Source: a virus
Direction: 5' to 3' (one strand)
IMG/VR virus record: IMGVR_UViG_3300035698_013319
Coordinates: 1-46,982 of that record
DNA: 46,982 nt
Position numbers and translations under genes: made by a program. The notes below the pieces were generated by a model. It made no database searches and was not told where the DNA came from. It saw nothing but the letters and a program-made list of their open reading frames with translations. Within the stretch, counting starts at the first letter, position 1; each line of letters starts with the position of its first letter. Shown one piece after another: positions 9,565 through 17,820 of this stretch.

Positions 9565-10222
9565 CTATAGTTACTTCTTTTGGTTGTTGTGGTTGCATTA
9601 TAGAAAGCTCAGCATAAATAAGTTTCTTAATAGAATCCTCCATATCCATAGGAATTGGAAGGTCTCCTGGTTTGTAGCAGGAATTTCCATCACAATTTTT
9701 CAACTTCTCAAGTTCTAAAGAATCCGCAAATACTGCGCGGACATTTATCTTCTTAACAGAATCTTGACCAAAAGGAGAGAATACATATAAGTGCCCATTT
9801 AAGTAGCTATAATATAAAACATTTTTACCTTTAAATCTTCTACCCTCAACGATGTAAGGGATTGCTTCAGGTGTTGTCCAACCATAAGGGGTAGCTTTGT
9901 CGATGCCTCCAACATAAAAAAATGGAGAAACACTTTGCTTTAATCTTATTGGATTAGGAATGGGCTGCTTAGTTCTTGTAACAGAACAACCCGTCACCTC
10001 GGAGCAGCATTCTGAAATAGATCTTTTTTCCATTTCAATGCAGCTTAAATCTTGCACTAACTGTTGATATAATGTTCTATCCCTAGTGAAGTCTTGTCGA
10101 ATAAGCGTTGCTCTTTTAGAAAGAATCTCTCTTTCTATCATCCTTATGAAAGGAATATCAAGGGGTTTGCCTACAACTTCAGCAACAGATTGAGCAATAT
10201 AATTTAAGTTAGTGAACTCCAT
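9542..10222 (-). CDS. Tail/ring structural protein, Cys-containing
   Basis: The 226-residue protein starts with a helical region (NYIAQSVAEVVGKPLDIPFI), has a Cys cluster at about residues 81-99 (CIEMEKRSISECCSEVTGC), a beta-rich middle (KGKNVLYYSYLNGHLYVFSP) and a second Cys pair (NCDGNSCYKPGDLP) before a C-terminal helix. The helix-beta-helix plan fits a ring or adaptor protein of the crAss-like tail. It starts 1 base after the u-spanin candidate ends and overlaps the HU-like gene by 23 bases. The specific ring identity cannot be given from sequence alone. Confidence 0.52.
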   Translation of the reverse strand: MEFTNLNYIAQSVAEVVGKPLDIPFIRMIEREILSKRATLIRQDFTRDRTLYQQLVQDLSCIEMEKRSISECCSEVTGCSVTRTKQPIPNPIRLKQSVSPFFYVGGIDKATPYGWTTPEAIPYIVEGRRFKGKNVLYYSYLNGHLYVFSPFGQDSVKKINVRAVFADSLELEKLKNCDGNSCYKPGDLPIPMDMEDSIKKLIYAELSIMQPQQPKEVTIDERQVQS

Positions 10223-10223
10223 G

Positions 10224-10775
10224 CTATTTTAATTTTATTAATAACGCAATAACTGTTATACCTAAAGCGGTTATAAAGCCTAAGAAAAACCAATATGCCC
10301 AATGTTTTTTATCCTTCTTATAAACAGTAGGGTTTATCATATTTACCTTTTCTGTTTTTGAAATCTTAATGCTATCTTTTAAAAGAAGATAATTCAAAGA
10401 TCCAAAATCGCTATTATAATACACGTCTAATTTAACACCTCCTGAATCAATATGCAAGGTATCGATAACAATAGACCTAAGTATGTACTTAAAAAGTGTC
10501 TTATACTCTATTGTATTTACTGTATCTACAATAGATATTATAGAATCTAAATACACCGTATCGTACTTTAATTTAGTTTCTCCTTGGATTGTTACCTGTT
10601 TGATTACTGTATCTACGGTCACTAGTTTGGTTGTGACTGTATCCCAAACGTCAGAGTATTTCATCTCCAGTTTGTTTAGCTGCTTCATCGCTCGTTTGGA
10701 TCTTCTTGTTTTCTTTGTGCTTCCGCAAGCAGAAAGTAAAATAATTACTATTAAAAATAAAATACTCTTACGCAT
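10224..10775 (-). CDS. Candidate u-spanin: lipoprotein with C-terminal membrane anchor
   Basis: The 183-residue protein has an N-terminal signal with lipobox LSAC (Cys17), a long beta-rich Thr/Val/Asp domain with repeated DTV steps (VDTVIKQVTI, KYDTVYLDSI, SIVDTVNTIEY), and one hydrophobic segment at the C-terminus (about residues 160-181) ending LLIKLK. A lipid anchor at one end and a membrane span at the other is the defining plan of unimolecular spanins, which fuse inner and outer membranes in the last lysis step. It overlaps the holin candidate by 8 bases and the amidase lies just upstream, which supports a lysis role. The beta-rich linker is consistent with known u-spanins. Confidence 0.68.
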   Translation of the reverse strand: MRKSILFLIVIILLSACGSTKKTRRSKRAMKQLNKLEMKYSDVWDTVTTKLVTVDTVIKQVTIQGETKLKYDTVYLDSIISIVDTVNTIEYKTLFKYILRSIVIDTLHIDSGGVKLDVYYNSDFGSLNYLLLKDSIKISKTEKVNMINPTVYKKDKKHWAYWFFLGFITALGITVIALLIKLK

Positions 10776-11166
10776 CGCTATTATTCTTTTTACTTCTTCT
10801 TCTTAATACTTCCTGCATACCTACGGCGGCTAATCCCGCTACCATATAACTGAAATTTGTAAACTGAACGCCTATAAAAAACTGTTCCCATAAAGGTTTT
10901 ATCCAGAATACACCGACAGGAATTACCCAAAAGCTGAATAATAAACCAAACACTTCAGACTCAAAATACTTTCTTAACTCCTTCTTGTTAATAAAGCCAC
11001 TTTTGTCCTCGTCTATTTTATTTTTTGCCTCGGAAATTCTGTAGATTTGCCAACCAATCCATCCGTACAAAGCCTGAACCCAGGGATTTAAGAAGAGTGC
11101 TTCCCCAGGAACTTGGTGAAGTTCATCCGGAACTTCTTGTATAATCATTAAAATCAATATTATCAT
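10768..11166 (-). CDS. Holin candidate with canonical EF-hand loop
   Basis: The 132-residue protein has hydrophobic segments at about 25-43, 72-90 and 105-121 and a basic tail (RRRSKKN), as in holins. Between the first two spans is D52-E-D-K-S-G-F-I-N-K-K-E63, which matches the 12-position calcium-binding EF-hand loop (D-x-D-x-S-G-x-I-x-x-x-E). It overlaps the amidase gene by 44 bases. An internal Met7 (ATG at 11148) is an alternative start that shortens the overlap to 26 bases. Lysis-cassette position plus membrane plan supports a holin, but no named holin family is recognised. Confidence 0.55.
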   Translation of the reverse strand: MIILILMIIQEVPDELHQVPGEALFLNPWVQALYGWIGWQIYRISEAKNKIDEDKSGFINKKELRKYFESEVFGLLFSFWVIPVGVFWIKPLWEQFFIGVQFTNFSYMVAGLAAVGMQEVLRRRSKKNNSDA

Positions 11167-11626
11167 CGCTTATACCTATTTTTTTAGCCCATTCAAATAC
11201 TTTAAAGCCCGGACACTCCTTGTGAGCATTTACCTGGTTATGTCCGATTATCTTTAACCAAGGCTGTAGCCTTAGTGTAAGTTTAATGTAAGTTTCCATA
11301 CTGATAAGTTGAGCCTCAGTTCTCGTGTCTTTAGACTTTTTCATATCTTTATCCATTCCACCAATATAACAAATGTGAGCTGTGGTACCATTCCACCCAA
11401 ATGCTCCGTTTGTTATTTCCCAACTTTCAATGTGCTCATCAGCATTATAAGGCATAAGATTTTCAACTTTACCATTCAGTAAAAAGACATCTCTATACCC
11501 AGGCTTACTCCAACCTCTACCGCCAGGCTTTGGTCCTGTATGCCATTTGAGTATATCGCTGTCGTCAAACCATTTGCCTTCTGGTGTTGCTGCTGAATGT
11601 ATCATTAAATGTGTAAACTTCCCCAT
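11123..11626 (-). CDS. Endolysin: N-acetylmuramoyl-L-alanine amidase, T7 lysozyme type
   Basis: The 167-residue protein matches the Amidase_2 / T7 lysozyme fold over its full length. Zinc ligands are His10 (LMIHSAAT), His129 (GHNQVNAHKECPGF) and Cys138. Tyr44 (PGYRDVFLLNG) and Lys136 line up with the catalytic Tyr46 and Lys128 of T7 lysozyme. CYIGGMDKD corresponds to CLVGGIDDK there. It cleaves the amide bond between MurNAc and L-Ala in peptidoglycan. There is no signal peptide, so release depends on the holin encoded next. The H-to-C spacing is one residue longer than in T7. Confidence 0.9.
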   Translation of the reverse strand: MGKFTHLMIHSAATPEGKWFDDSDILKWHTGPKPGGRGWSKPGYRDVFLLNGKVENLMPYNADEHIESWEITNGAFGWNGTTAHICYIGGMDKDMKKSKDTRTEAQLISMETYIKLTLRLQPWLKIIGHNQVNAHKECPGFKVFEWAKKIGISDDNIDFNDYTRSSG

Positions 11627-11716
11627 CTTATTTTTTATTATAGTTGATAATTAAACTATACTTCTCATTACCTTGTTTCATGTGAATATATGAAAAATTA
11701 ACGTAATGAATTTTAA
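11627..11716. other. 90-base AT-rich gap before the amidase gene
   Basis: No open frame, good terminator stem or clear TAnnTTTG box is seen on either strand in this gap between the 155-residue membrane protein and the amidase. It is one of the few clear breaks in the minus-strand gene string, so a lysis promoter here is possible but not supported by a recognisable motif. Confidence 0.4.
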
Positions 11717-12184
11717 CTAGAATCTTACCCTACTAAAATGCCCGGGATCAAAGAACTCTATTAAATTATATACTCCTAATCCTAATTTTGTCAAGTGTCC
11801 TCTTGTTTTATTTTTTTTTAATACATAGCTTATGGTCTGCCTGGGATTGCCGTGAAAGAAGCATCCGGGTAAGCTATCATGTAATAACCAGTTGAACAAA
11901 GGTCCACAAAGATTATTACCCAGGAGATCTATTGATAACGCAAGTCCTAAGTAAAAATCACCTATACTTTCTATTACTGGTTTGACCTTTCTCTTTTTTA
12001 CGATCATAACCATAGCAACCAATAAACTGATCCCTGTAAGTAGTATTAAAAGCGCAAGGGCAAAGAAAAACAAAAGGATATATACAAGTGGCATTAAAGA
12101 AGTCGCTACCTTATCTAAGAAAAATAACGATTCCTGTACTGCTACCTTTGCCTTTAGCTTAATATTTTCCTTCCAGAGTTTCAT
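11717..12184 (-). CDS. Membrane protein with C-terminal 'NPrxTiS...DPGHF' motif
   Basis: The 155-residue protein has a charged N-terminus, one long or two short hydrophobic spans at about residues 26-62 (PLVYILLFFFALALLILLTG and SLLVAMVMIV), and a soluble C-terminal part with two Cys, FFHGNPRQTISYVLKK and NLIEFFDPGHF. I recall similar 'P..TiS......k.G........l.DPGHc' endings in small phage and prophage proteins of unknown function, but cannot name the family. It overlaps the preceding gene (ATGA) and lies just before the lysis genes, so a part in lysis or envelope interaction is possible. Confidence 0.5.
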   Translation of the reverse strand: MKLWKENIKLKAKVAVQESLFFLDKVATSLMPLVYILLFFFALALLILLTGISLLVAMVMIVKKRKVKPVIESIGDFYLGLALSIDLLGNNLCGPLFNWLLHDSLPGCFFHGNPRQTISYVLKKNKTRGHLTKLGLGVYNLIEFFDPGHFSRVRF

Positions 12185-12861
12185 ATTCTGTATTTTTCGA
12201 AATTTTCTTTTATGTTATTAATGTGTATATGCATAAGCGACCTTAGTTTAAAGTCCTTAAATGCTTCCTTACTATCAAAAGAAGCAATAGACAATAAAAA
12301 CATAGTCTCTGTATTAATGTCTGTAAATATATGGTAGACCTCACTATACTTTACTCCTTCGTTTTGGTACCAATCTTTAAGTCGCTGTGGTAGCATTTCG
12401 TCTACTACTAGCTTTACAGAACCTATTGTCTCAGATGCTTCAATAGCCATATTGATATACGCATCATCTACTACTACATTCTCATAGGCTTTCATTATCT
12501 CATCATGCTTGTAGTGCCTGTATCCTACAATATCATCTGCTACCTTAACCTCTACTACTTTTGCTCTCATTTTAGAGCCGGGTTTAGGGCTTGCACCTCC
12601 ATTGGTAAGCTCTATAAGTAATACTCTGTCGATAGGTTCGGTTAATTTAAGAATATCCATAGACCTCCCTATGCTAGATATAGCCCTATACTGACTTACT
12701 AGCCTCCCTGCTCTACCTTTCATTCGTAGTTTATGAGTGGCTTTCTCCCATCTTATAATAACATTAGGGCCGTACTTAATGATAACCACAATAATTATAA
12801 TCCCCAAAATAACTTCAGGGGGTAAGATTTCTTTTAAGAATAATAATATCTCTTCGCTCAC
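12181..12861 (-). CDS. Inner-membrane-anchored protein, possible GAF-like domain
   Basis: The 226-residue protein has one N-terminal membrane span (about residues 8-28, PPEVILGIIIIVVIIKYG) followed by a basic patch and a soluble alpha/beta domain. That domain runs RVLLIELTNGGASPKPGSK, ..VVEVKVADDIVGYRHYKH, ..IGSVKLVVDEMLP, ..ETMFLLSIASF, which has the look of a GAF/PAS-type sensory fold, though no ligand signature is evident. The gene is 1 base from its upstream neighbour and overlaps the next. A host-envelope or lysis-timing role is only a guess. Confidence 0.45.
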   Translation of the reverse strand: MSEEILLFLKEILPPEVILGIIIIVVIIKYGPNVIIRWEKATHKLRMKGRAGRLVSQYRAISSIGRSMDILKLTEPIDRVLLIELTNGGASPKPGSKMRAKVVEVKVADDIVGYRHYKHDEIMKAYENVVVDDAYINMAIEASETIGSVKLVVDEMLPQRLKDWYQNEGVKYSEVYHIFTDINTETMFLLSIASFDSKEAFKDFKLRSLMHIHINNIKENFEKYRI

Positions 12862-12862
12862 T

Positions 12863-13372
12863 TTATACTTCCTCTGCTTTCCACTCTACGCTATTTACTA
12901 GGTCGTTAGCCTTTAAAAGTAACGTTGCTCCTGTTTGTGCTAAAGTGTTTATTTCTGAAATTGATAACCTAAACTTAGCAATCCTTTCATCATCTGCTAG
13001 ATTTCTCCTACTGATAACATCTGCCCATGTATAAGAAATAGGATTTTCATCCTCGTCTGTTAGAGGTAAGTTCCATGCTGTTGCTAAATACTCTGGTAGA
13101 GCATCTGCATCTTGGCTTGAAGGAAATTGTACATAAATTGTTACACCTAGAGGGTATTCTACACCAAAAGCTGTACTTCCGAGTATTGCAGGAACAGTTA
13201 ATCTACCTTCATCTAAAGGAACTAAATGCTCTTCACCCTTCTTCATTCTGTTCACTTGATTTGTGGCAGACTTCAAGGTCTGTATAGTTGTGAATAGCCC
13301 TACGAATGGAGCAAAGTTTACATCTTGCGCCATAGCTAGGAGTTGGTCGGTTGTTATTTGTATCTTTATCAT
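12863..13372 (-). CDS. Unrecognised protein linked to the LamG fibre gene
   Basis: The 169-residue protein is acidic and probably alpha/beta. It starts with IKIQITTDQLLAMAQDVNFA and contains YPLGVTIYVQFPSSQDADAL and a helical end (RLSISEINTLAQTGATLLLK). No signal, membrane span or catalytic motif is visible. It follows the 1022-residue fibre gene by 3 bases and precedes the membrane protein gene by 1 base. Such small genes directly after fibre genes are often fibre chaperones or caps; that reading is an inference from place only. Confidence 0.45.
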   Translation of the reverse strand: MIKIQITTDQLLAMAQDVNFAPFVGLFTTIQTLKSATNQVNRMKKGEEHLVPLDEGRLTVPAILGSTAFGVEYPLGVTIYVQFPSSQDADALPEYLATAWNLPLTDEDENPISYTWADVISRRNLADDERIAKFRLSISEINTLAQTGATLLLKANDLVNSVEWKAEEV

Positions 13373-13375
13373 TTT

Positions 13376-16300
13376 CTATTTGTTCGTTAAATATCGTGTT
13401 ACTATGGCTCTGTCTTTATCTGTAAGTTGATTTGGGAAGTAAAGTAGTGCTTTATCAGATATATTATAAAATAAATCACTGGTAATAAACAATGCTCCTA
13501 TTGACATAGTTGTCGGTGTTGTTACTAAATCACCAATCCAATTACCATTGTCAGTACCCGTATCTATTGATAATTCTTGATTATCAACATATATTTTATA
13601 GGAAGTGCCGTTGCTAGAGATGGATATTATGTGATAATTTAAGTCATCTATTGTAAAAGTAGAATCATGAAAAGCATTAGCATTTACTCTAGCTCTAACC
13701 AATCCATCTGTGTCGATAAATATGGAAAAATAATTTGTATTGGCTGTATTCCCCATATTAACACCTATTCTTTGTGTAGCATCTGCATCCCTCTTAACTT
13801 TAAATATAAACTCTCCTTCTGTATCACTAGTAAAATTTGGTATGTTCGCACTACCATCTAAAAACTGACTTACTCCATCATAAGCTATTTGTGGTTTACC
13901 ATTGCCATCAAGCGATAAGGTAGGTTGGTCTGCCCCTGTTGTTTGGATAAAGTTGTTTCCGACGAGTTCAGTGATAATAATATCTTTTAGCCAAATTTTA
14001 TCATTTGTACTTTGGGCAATAGGATTTTGAAGTTCAAATTGCAAAGTAGTTCCAAGAGAAACAAAATTTATATTAAATGAAGTCCAAATGTCTGCATTTA
14101 AACTTAAAACCTTAATTAAATCACCACTTGCCCTTAATAGAACCCCGATTGATATATCCCTTTCTTGATAAATCTTAAATTTAATATTATATACTTTACC
14201 TATAGTTAGTGTTGAACTTCTAGCAATACGGTGAACAGATGCAGTTGTATCTGAAGTAAATAAAATACAATTTGTTTCACCTACTTTTGTTACGGGTGCA
14301 GTAGCTACTCCGTTAGTAACTCCGAAACTATCAACACCCGCAGAAAAATCAGAAGTATATATAGTAGTTAAAGAATAACCCTTATCAATCATTCCCGAAA
14401 CATTACCTCCACCATCCTCAATAACCTCATCTGATTCTAGCCACAACTTAGGAGCCATTGATAATATATCAGCCTCTCCGTATTTAGCTTCTATTTCATC
14501 TGCTTGTGCTACTGTAAGTTCATCGCTATAACTCACATAATTCTTAGCTTTAAGAGGATTGATATTATCAATAAACTCATTGTACTCTACCGCATACCCC
14601 TCTCTAGTGGTTGTTTCGTCAATTCCTAAATGTCTTATTAGGGCTGCTGCTCCTTGTGGATTAGGCAGCCATAAACTTTCAGGGTCGTTGTACCATGCTC
14701 CTGCCGGGTTATTGCTCACTAAGGTCCATCCGTATAAAGCGTTTGCATCTATACCTATAGGAACTTTGATTTCTGTTCCTGAATCATCATAAACATTGAA
14801 TGCACTCACTGCATTTCTGTGGTAATTGTCTTGAGTATTAGCCCAAAAGTCTGCTTCTATAGCTGTTATTGTTCCGTGATTTGCATTACCACTGACATCA
14901 AATGCCTTAAGTCCTGCCCCTTCTGCTATTGGTAGGTGTAATACTTCATTACCTAAAGTTTCTCTATTAATTACTGCTGTAATATCGGAAGTAGAAAGTT
15001 CATGATTAAACATTCTAACATCATACATTTGCGTATTAAAGTAATCAATTCCATTAGAACCCATTATCCAATTCTTAACTAGAGGATGTCCGGTATAAGT
15101 TCCATTATTAACATCGGAAATATCTTCCTTGATTAATGCCCCACCTAAATCATAAACCTTAACAGCTATTCCTGTAGATGATAGGCTTCCATCATAAGTA
15201 AAAAATGCAATGTATTCTTGCCCTACTGTTAAAAAAGGGTCTAAATCTCCTGTAGCTCTTCCTATTCTAGTGCTTGCGTTTGTGTAAAAGATACATCCAA
15301 AATTATTAGAACCAATGTCTCCAATAAGAAGTTCCTTTGCAGATGAGCTATCCCCTATATTTATTTTTGTTAAACAGCCCTGTTCGTCTGTTAAAATATA
15401 TGTAAATCTAAAAGAAACCGAAAAGGATCTTTCACCACTTGAGCCTGTTGGACCTAGTTCGTCTGAGGTGGGTATAGTTATGTAATCTGCTACCCCATCA
15501 AACGTTCCGCAATGGCTGTCTATTAATTGTCCGTTAATGGGAGCCTTGCCTGTGTAATCTAAAGGCTGTCTTTGACCAATAGAGTTATAAGCTACACAAT
15601 TGGAACCGCCCTCTAACTTAGGGATTATTACTCCTGTTGGAATAAGGGTTACCCCACCATCATCCACATAGTAAGTACTGTTATCCCCTAAGCTAAACCC
15701 TTCATCATCGGCAAATGACTTAATATCTTGTCGTATAGGGTCAGGTGTACCGTTTATAGAGGCATGATTTCCTGCTACACTATCAAATAAAGTAGAACCG
15801 CCTTTCTCCTGCATCTTCCACCATCCTACTTCATTACCACTAGGTCTGCCCCAATAGATTTCATTTACATTCTCTGTTGTTAGGGTTGCTGTGCCTATCC
15901 TCACGTCAAACGCTACAATTTCTCCATACGCTCCATTTGCTCTTGCTAACATAAAATCAGAAGCGGCAATAGAGGTAATTTGAATTACCAAATGATGCCA
16001 CGCATTATCATTTAAAATTGCTCCTGCTGCGGAGGCTGTAGCTGTCGCATTATCTATATAAATTGTTCCGAGTGTAATACTTGCCCCTGCTGTTACCACT
16101 CCTGCCACAACACTTATCATAGTGGCAGAAGTATTAGCTAAAGAGAATAATTCTTGATTGTCAGAGGTTTGTTTTACCCATAAACTCACGTAAGTAATAG
16201 AGCCTAAATCACCCATCGAAGCGAAATCCCCTACTCCATCAAAATCTAAAGAAGCACCTTGCTCAATAGCACGTGCTGTACCTTTGTTTAAAGTGTCGGG

Positions 16301-16444
16301 TAGGGTTAAGCCATCGGGGTTGATTTTCTTACTCCAAAGGTTTTGGAGAGCTAAACCCAGGCTTTTAAATGGTACTAAAAATCCATTGAGAGACTCCCAC
16401 CAATCGAGTTTCTTCTTTCTTATTTTGCTTTTTAAAACATTCAT
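13376..16444 (-). CDS. Large fibre/spike-like protein with LamG-type lectin domains
   Basis: The 1022-residue protein has repeated concanavalin/LamG-like sandwiches. The first (about 64-240) shows SLDFDGVGDFASM and NDNAWHHLVIQI; the second (about 311-535) CGTFDGVADYITIP and YDVRMFNHELS; the third begins at about 664 (PKLWLESDEV), is interrupted by a carbohydrate-binding-like insert (about 692-828, TIYTSDFSAGVDSFGV), and resumes with QTTGADQPTLSLDGNGKPQI to the C-terminus. Such modules bind glycans. Residues 1-60 are basic and may attach the protein to the virion. It most likely recognises the host surface. No depolymerase signature was seen. Confidence 0.7.
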   Translation of the reverse strand: MNVLKSKIRKKKLDWWESLNGFLVPFKSLGLALQNLWSKKINPDGLTLPDTLNKGTARAIEQGASLDFDGVGDFASMGDLGSITYVSLWVKQTSDNQELFSLANTSATMISVVAGVVTAGASITLGTIYIDNATATASAAGAILNDNAWHHLVIQITSIAASDFMLARANGAYGEIVAFDVRIGTATLTTENVNEIYWGRPSGNEVGWWKMQEKGGSTLFDSVAGNHASINGTPDPIRQDIKSFADDEGFSLGDNSTYYVDDGGVTLIPTGVIIPKLEGGSNCVAYNSIGQRQPLDYTGKAPINGQLIDSHCGTFDGVADYITIPTSDELGPTGSSGERSFSVSFRFTYILTDEQGCLTKINIGDSSSAKELLIGDIGSNNFGCIFYTNASTRIGRATGDLDPFLTVGQEYIAFFTYDGSLSSTGIAVKVYDLGGALIKEDISDVNNGTYTGHPLVKNWIMGSNGIDYFNTQMYDVRMFNHELSTSDITAVINRETLGNEVLHLPIAEGAGLKAFDVSGNANHGTITAIEADFWANTQDNYHRNAVSAFNVYDDSGTEIKVPIGIDANALYGWTLVSNNPAGAWYNDPESLWLPNPQGAAALIRHLGIDETTTREGYAVEYNEFIDNINPLKAKNYVSYSDELTVAQADEIEAKYGEADILSMAPKLWLESDEVIEDGGGNVSGMIDKGYSLTTIYTSDFSAGVDSFGVTNGVATAPVTKVGETNCILFTSDTTASVHRIARSSTLTIGKVYNIKFKIYQERDISIGVLLRASGDLIKVLSLNADIWTSFNINFVSLGTTLQFELQNPIAQSTNDKIWLKDIIITELVGNNFIQTTGADQPTLSLDGNGKPQIAYDGVSQFLDGSANIPNFTSDTEGEFIFKVKRDADATQRIGVNMGNTANTNYFSIFIDTDGLVRARVNANAFHDSTFTIDDLNYHIISISSNGTSYKIYVDNQELSIDTGTDNGNWIGDLVTTPTTMSIGALFITSDLFYNISDKALLYFPNQLTDKDRAIVTRYLTNK

Positions 16445-16735
16445 TTAGTAACTTACTTTAAATGCGTCTCCTCCTGCTGAGGCTACATAATTAAGTTTTT
16501 GACTGATCCTTGCGTTGCTAAGTGTTAGCGTTAGCTTATCCTGTTCAACATACATTTCATCACTATTTGAAGCATTTTGTCCTGCCGCAAAAGCAAATGC
16601 ACCGGAAATCACTGTTATTGTTACTATAGGAAATTCATCAGCTTCATAAGTAGGCACTTCTATCGTTACCTCTGTGTTCTCTGTATCTGCCGCTGTGATC
16701 AACTTTGGAAGAACTGTTATTGTCTGCTTTGCCAT
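16445..16735 (-). CDS. Small beta-rich virion-associated protein
   Basis: The 96-residue protein is Ala/Thr/Val-rich with alternating hydrophobic residues (TITVLPKLITAADTENTEVT, IVTITVISGAFAFAAGQNAS), suggesting a single beta sandwich of the kind used to decorate capsids or fibres. It ends where the LamG fibre gene begins (TAA directly followed by ATG) and sits after a 171-base gap with three 10-bp repeats. No known family is recognised. It could be a fibre partner or an independent decoration protein. Confidence 0.45.
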   Translation of the reverse strand: MAKQTITVLPKLITAADTENTEVTIEVPTYEADEFPIVTITVISGAFAFAAGQNASNSDEMYVEQDKLTLTLSNARISQKLNYVASAGGDAFKVSY

Positions 16736-16777
16736 TATCTTATATTTGAATTAAAATCGTTTATTAATCTTATCTAC

Positions 16778-16807
16778 ATTGTTCTGTATTGTTCTATATT
16801 AGTCTAT
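16778..16807. repeat. Three tandem 10-bp repeats in the leader of the 96-aa gene
   Basis: ATTGTTCTGT, ATTGTTCTAT and ATTAGTCTAT follow each other with exact 10-base spacing, one helical turn. They lie between a possible minus-strand promoter box and the start codon at 16735, so they could be protein-binding sites or part of a 5' leader RNA. Confidence 0.55.
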
Positions 16808-16808
16808 A

Positions 16809-16816
16809 CAAAGATA
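16809..16816 (-). promoter_or_regulatory. Possible -7 box (TATCTTTG) for the distal fibre/lysis genes
   Basis: The minus strand reads TATCTTTG, matching the Bacteroidota -7 consensus TAnnTTTG, about 75 bases upstream of the 96-residue gene inside a 171-base non-coding gap. I see no good TTG element 19-21 bases upstream, so this is a half-supported promoter. Confidence 0.35.
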
Positions 16817-16906
16817 CTTATTTTTTTTAAGTTTTTATTTTAAGGGTTTATCCCCTTTAAATTTCGTTAATTTTATTCAATAATAAAAAACAATCTCTAT
16901 ATTCAT

Positions 16907-17770
16907 TTAATACGCTATCGCACTACGTATTATATCAGCAACTACAAAAAAGGTATATGTACTAGAGTCATCACCCTGACAAGTAACTTGTATATTGCTT
17001 CCTGCGATAACTAATGATATTCCTGGAGTACCGCTACCAATGTCTGTAACCGTATTTGTAATTAAAGAACCTACTTGAACTATAGCAGCTGCCCCATCTT
17101 TTCTAAAAGTTCCTTGTACCGTACCCCCAATTCCATCAGAACCATCAGCATTCATTCCCTGTGCCTTTATTATTATAGTAACCATAGTATCATTAGCCAT
17201 ACCTAAAACCGAAACCGCTGATGATATGCCTGCAATTAACTGTATCAATTTTCTTTCCTCAGCATAAAGAGCATTACCCGGGTATTGTGCAACAAAAGCA
17301 CCGCTATATACTTTATTTAGCGGCGCTGTAAATATACCTATATCTTTATAGGGAAGAGATAATCTCGTTCCATCCCAGGTTAAATTGCTATCATATTCAA
17401 AATCTGTACCTCCTGCATTCATAAAAGGGATTTGATTGTCTGCTCCAAAGGTTACCCCAGCTCCTGCTGTTCTCCAAACTGTGCTTCCTACGGCTGCATC
17501 AATAACTGCTAGTAATTCTCCACTTGTATCAATGGTGGTTATGAAGTCTACTATTTCCTGAAGCGTATCATAATCAAAATCTGTACTTGCTAGTAAAGTA
17601 TTAATACCATCAATAAGTCCTTTTAATATTACACCTTGAGCTGCTGATAAAGGTACTGCTGCACCGCCTGTAGTTAAGTCATCTACTATAGAAGTGATGG
17701 CTACTTTAGCATCTAAAGAAGTTTGTAAATCTTGTACTTGGTCTATTTTTATTTTCTTTCTGTAAGACAT
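16907..17770 (-). CDS. Tail fibre protein (short)
   Basis: The 287-residue protein begins with a coiled or shaft-like region (KIDQVQDLQTSLDAKVAITS), contains DLTTGGAAVPLSAAQGVILK and a helix-rich DYDTLQEIVDFITT segment, and then a beta-rich C-terminal half (about 120-287). The 'LSaaqG..L...I' element and the 'dLQ..LdaK' start are common in phage fibre proteins. The C-terminal half may be the receptor-binding head. It follows the 473-residue fibre gene after a 50-base gap. Confidence 0.62.
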   Translation of the reverse strand: MSYRKKIKIDQVQDLQTSLDAKVAITSIVDDLTTGGAAVPLSAAQGVILKGLIDGINTLLASTDFDYDTLQEIVDFITTIDTSGELLAVIDAAVGSTVWRTAGAGVTFGADNQIPFMNAGGTDFEYDSNLTWDGTRLSLPYKDIGIFTAPLNKVYSGAFVAQYPGNALYAEERKLIQLIAGISSAVSVLGMANDTMVTIIIKAQGMNADGSDGIGGTVQGTFRKDGAAAIVQVGSLITNTVTDIGSGTPGISLVIAGSNIQVTCQGDDSSTYTFFVVADIIRSAIAY

Positions 17771-17820
17771 CTTATAATAATTGAGTTAAAGTTACTGAAG
17801 CATCTACCCTACTTATCATT

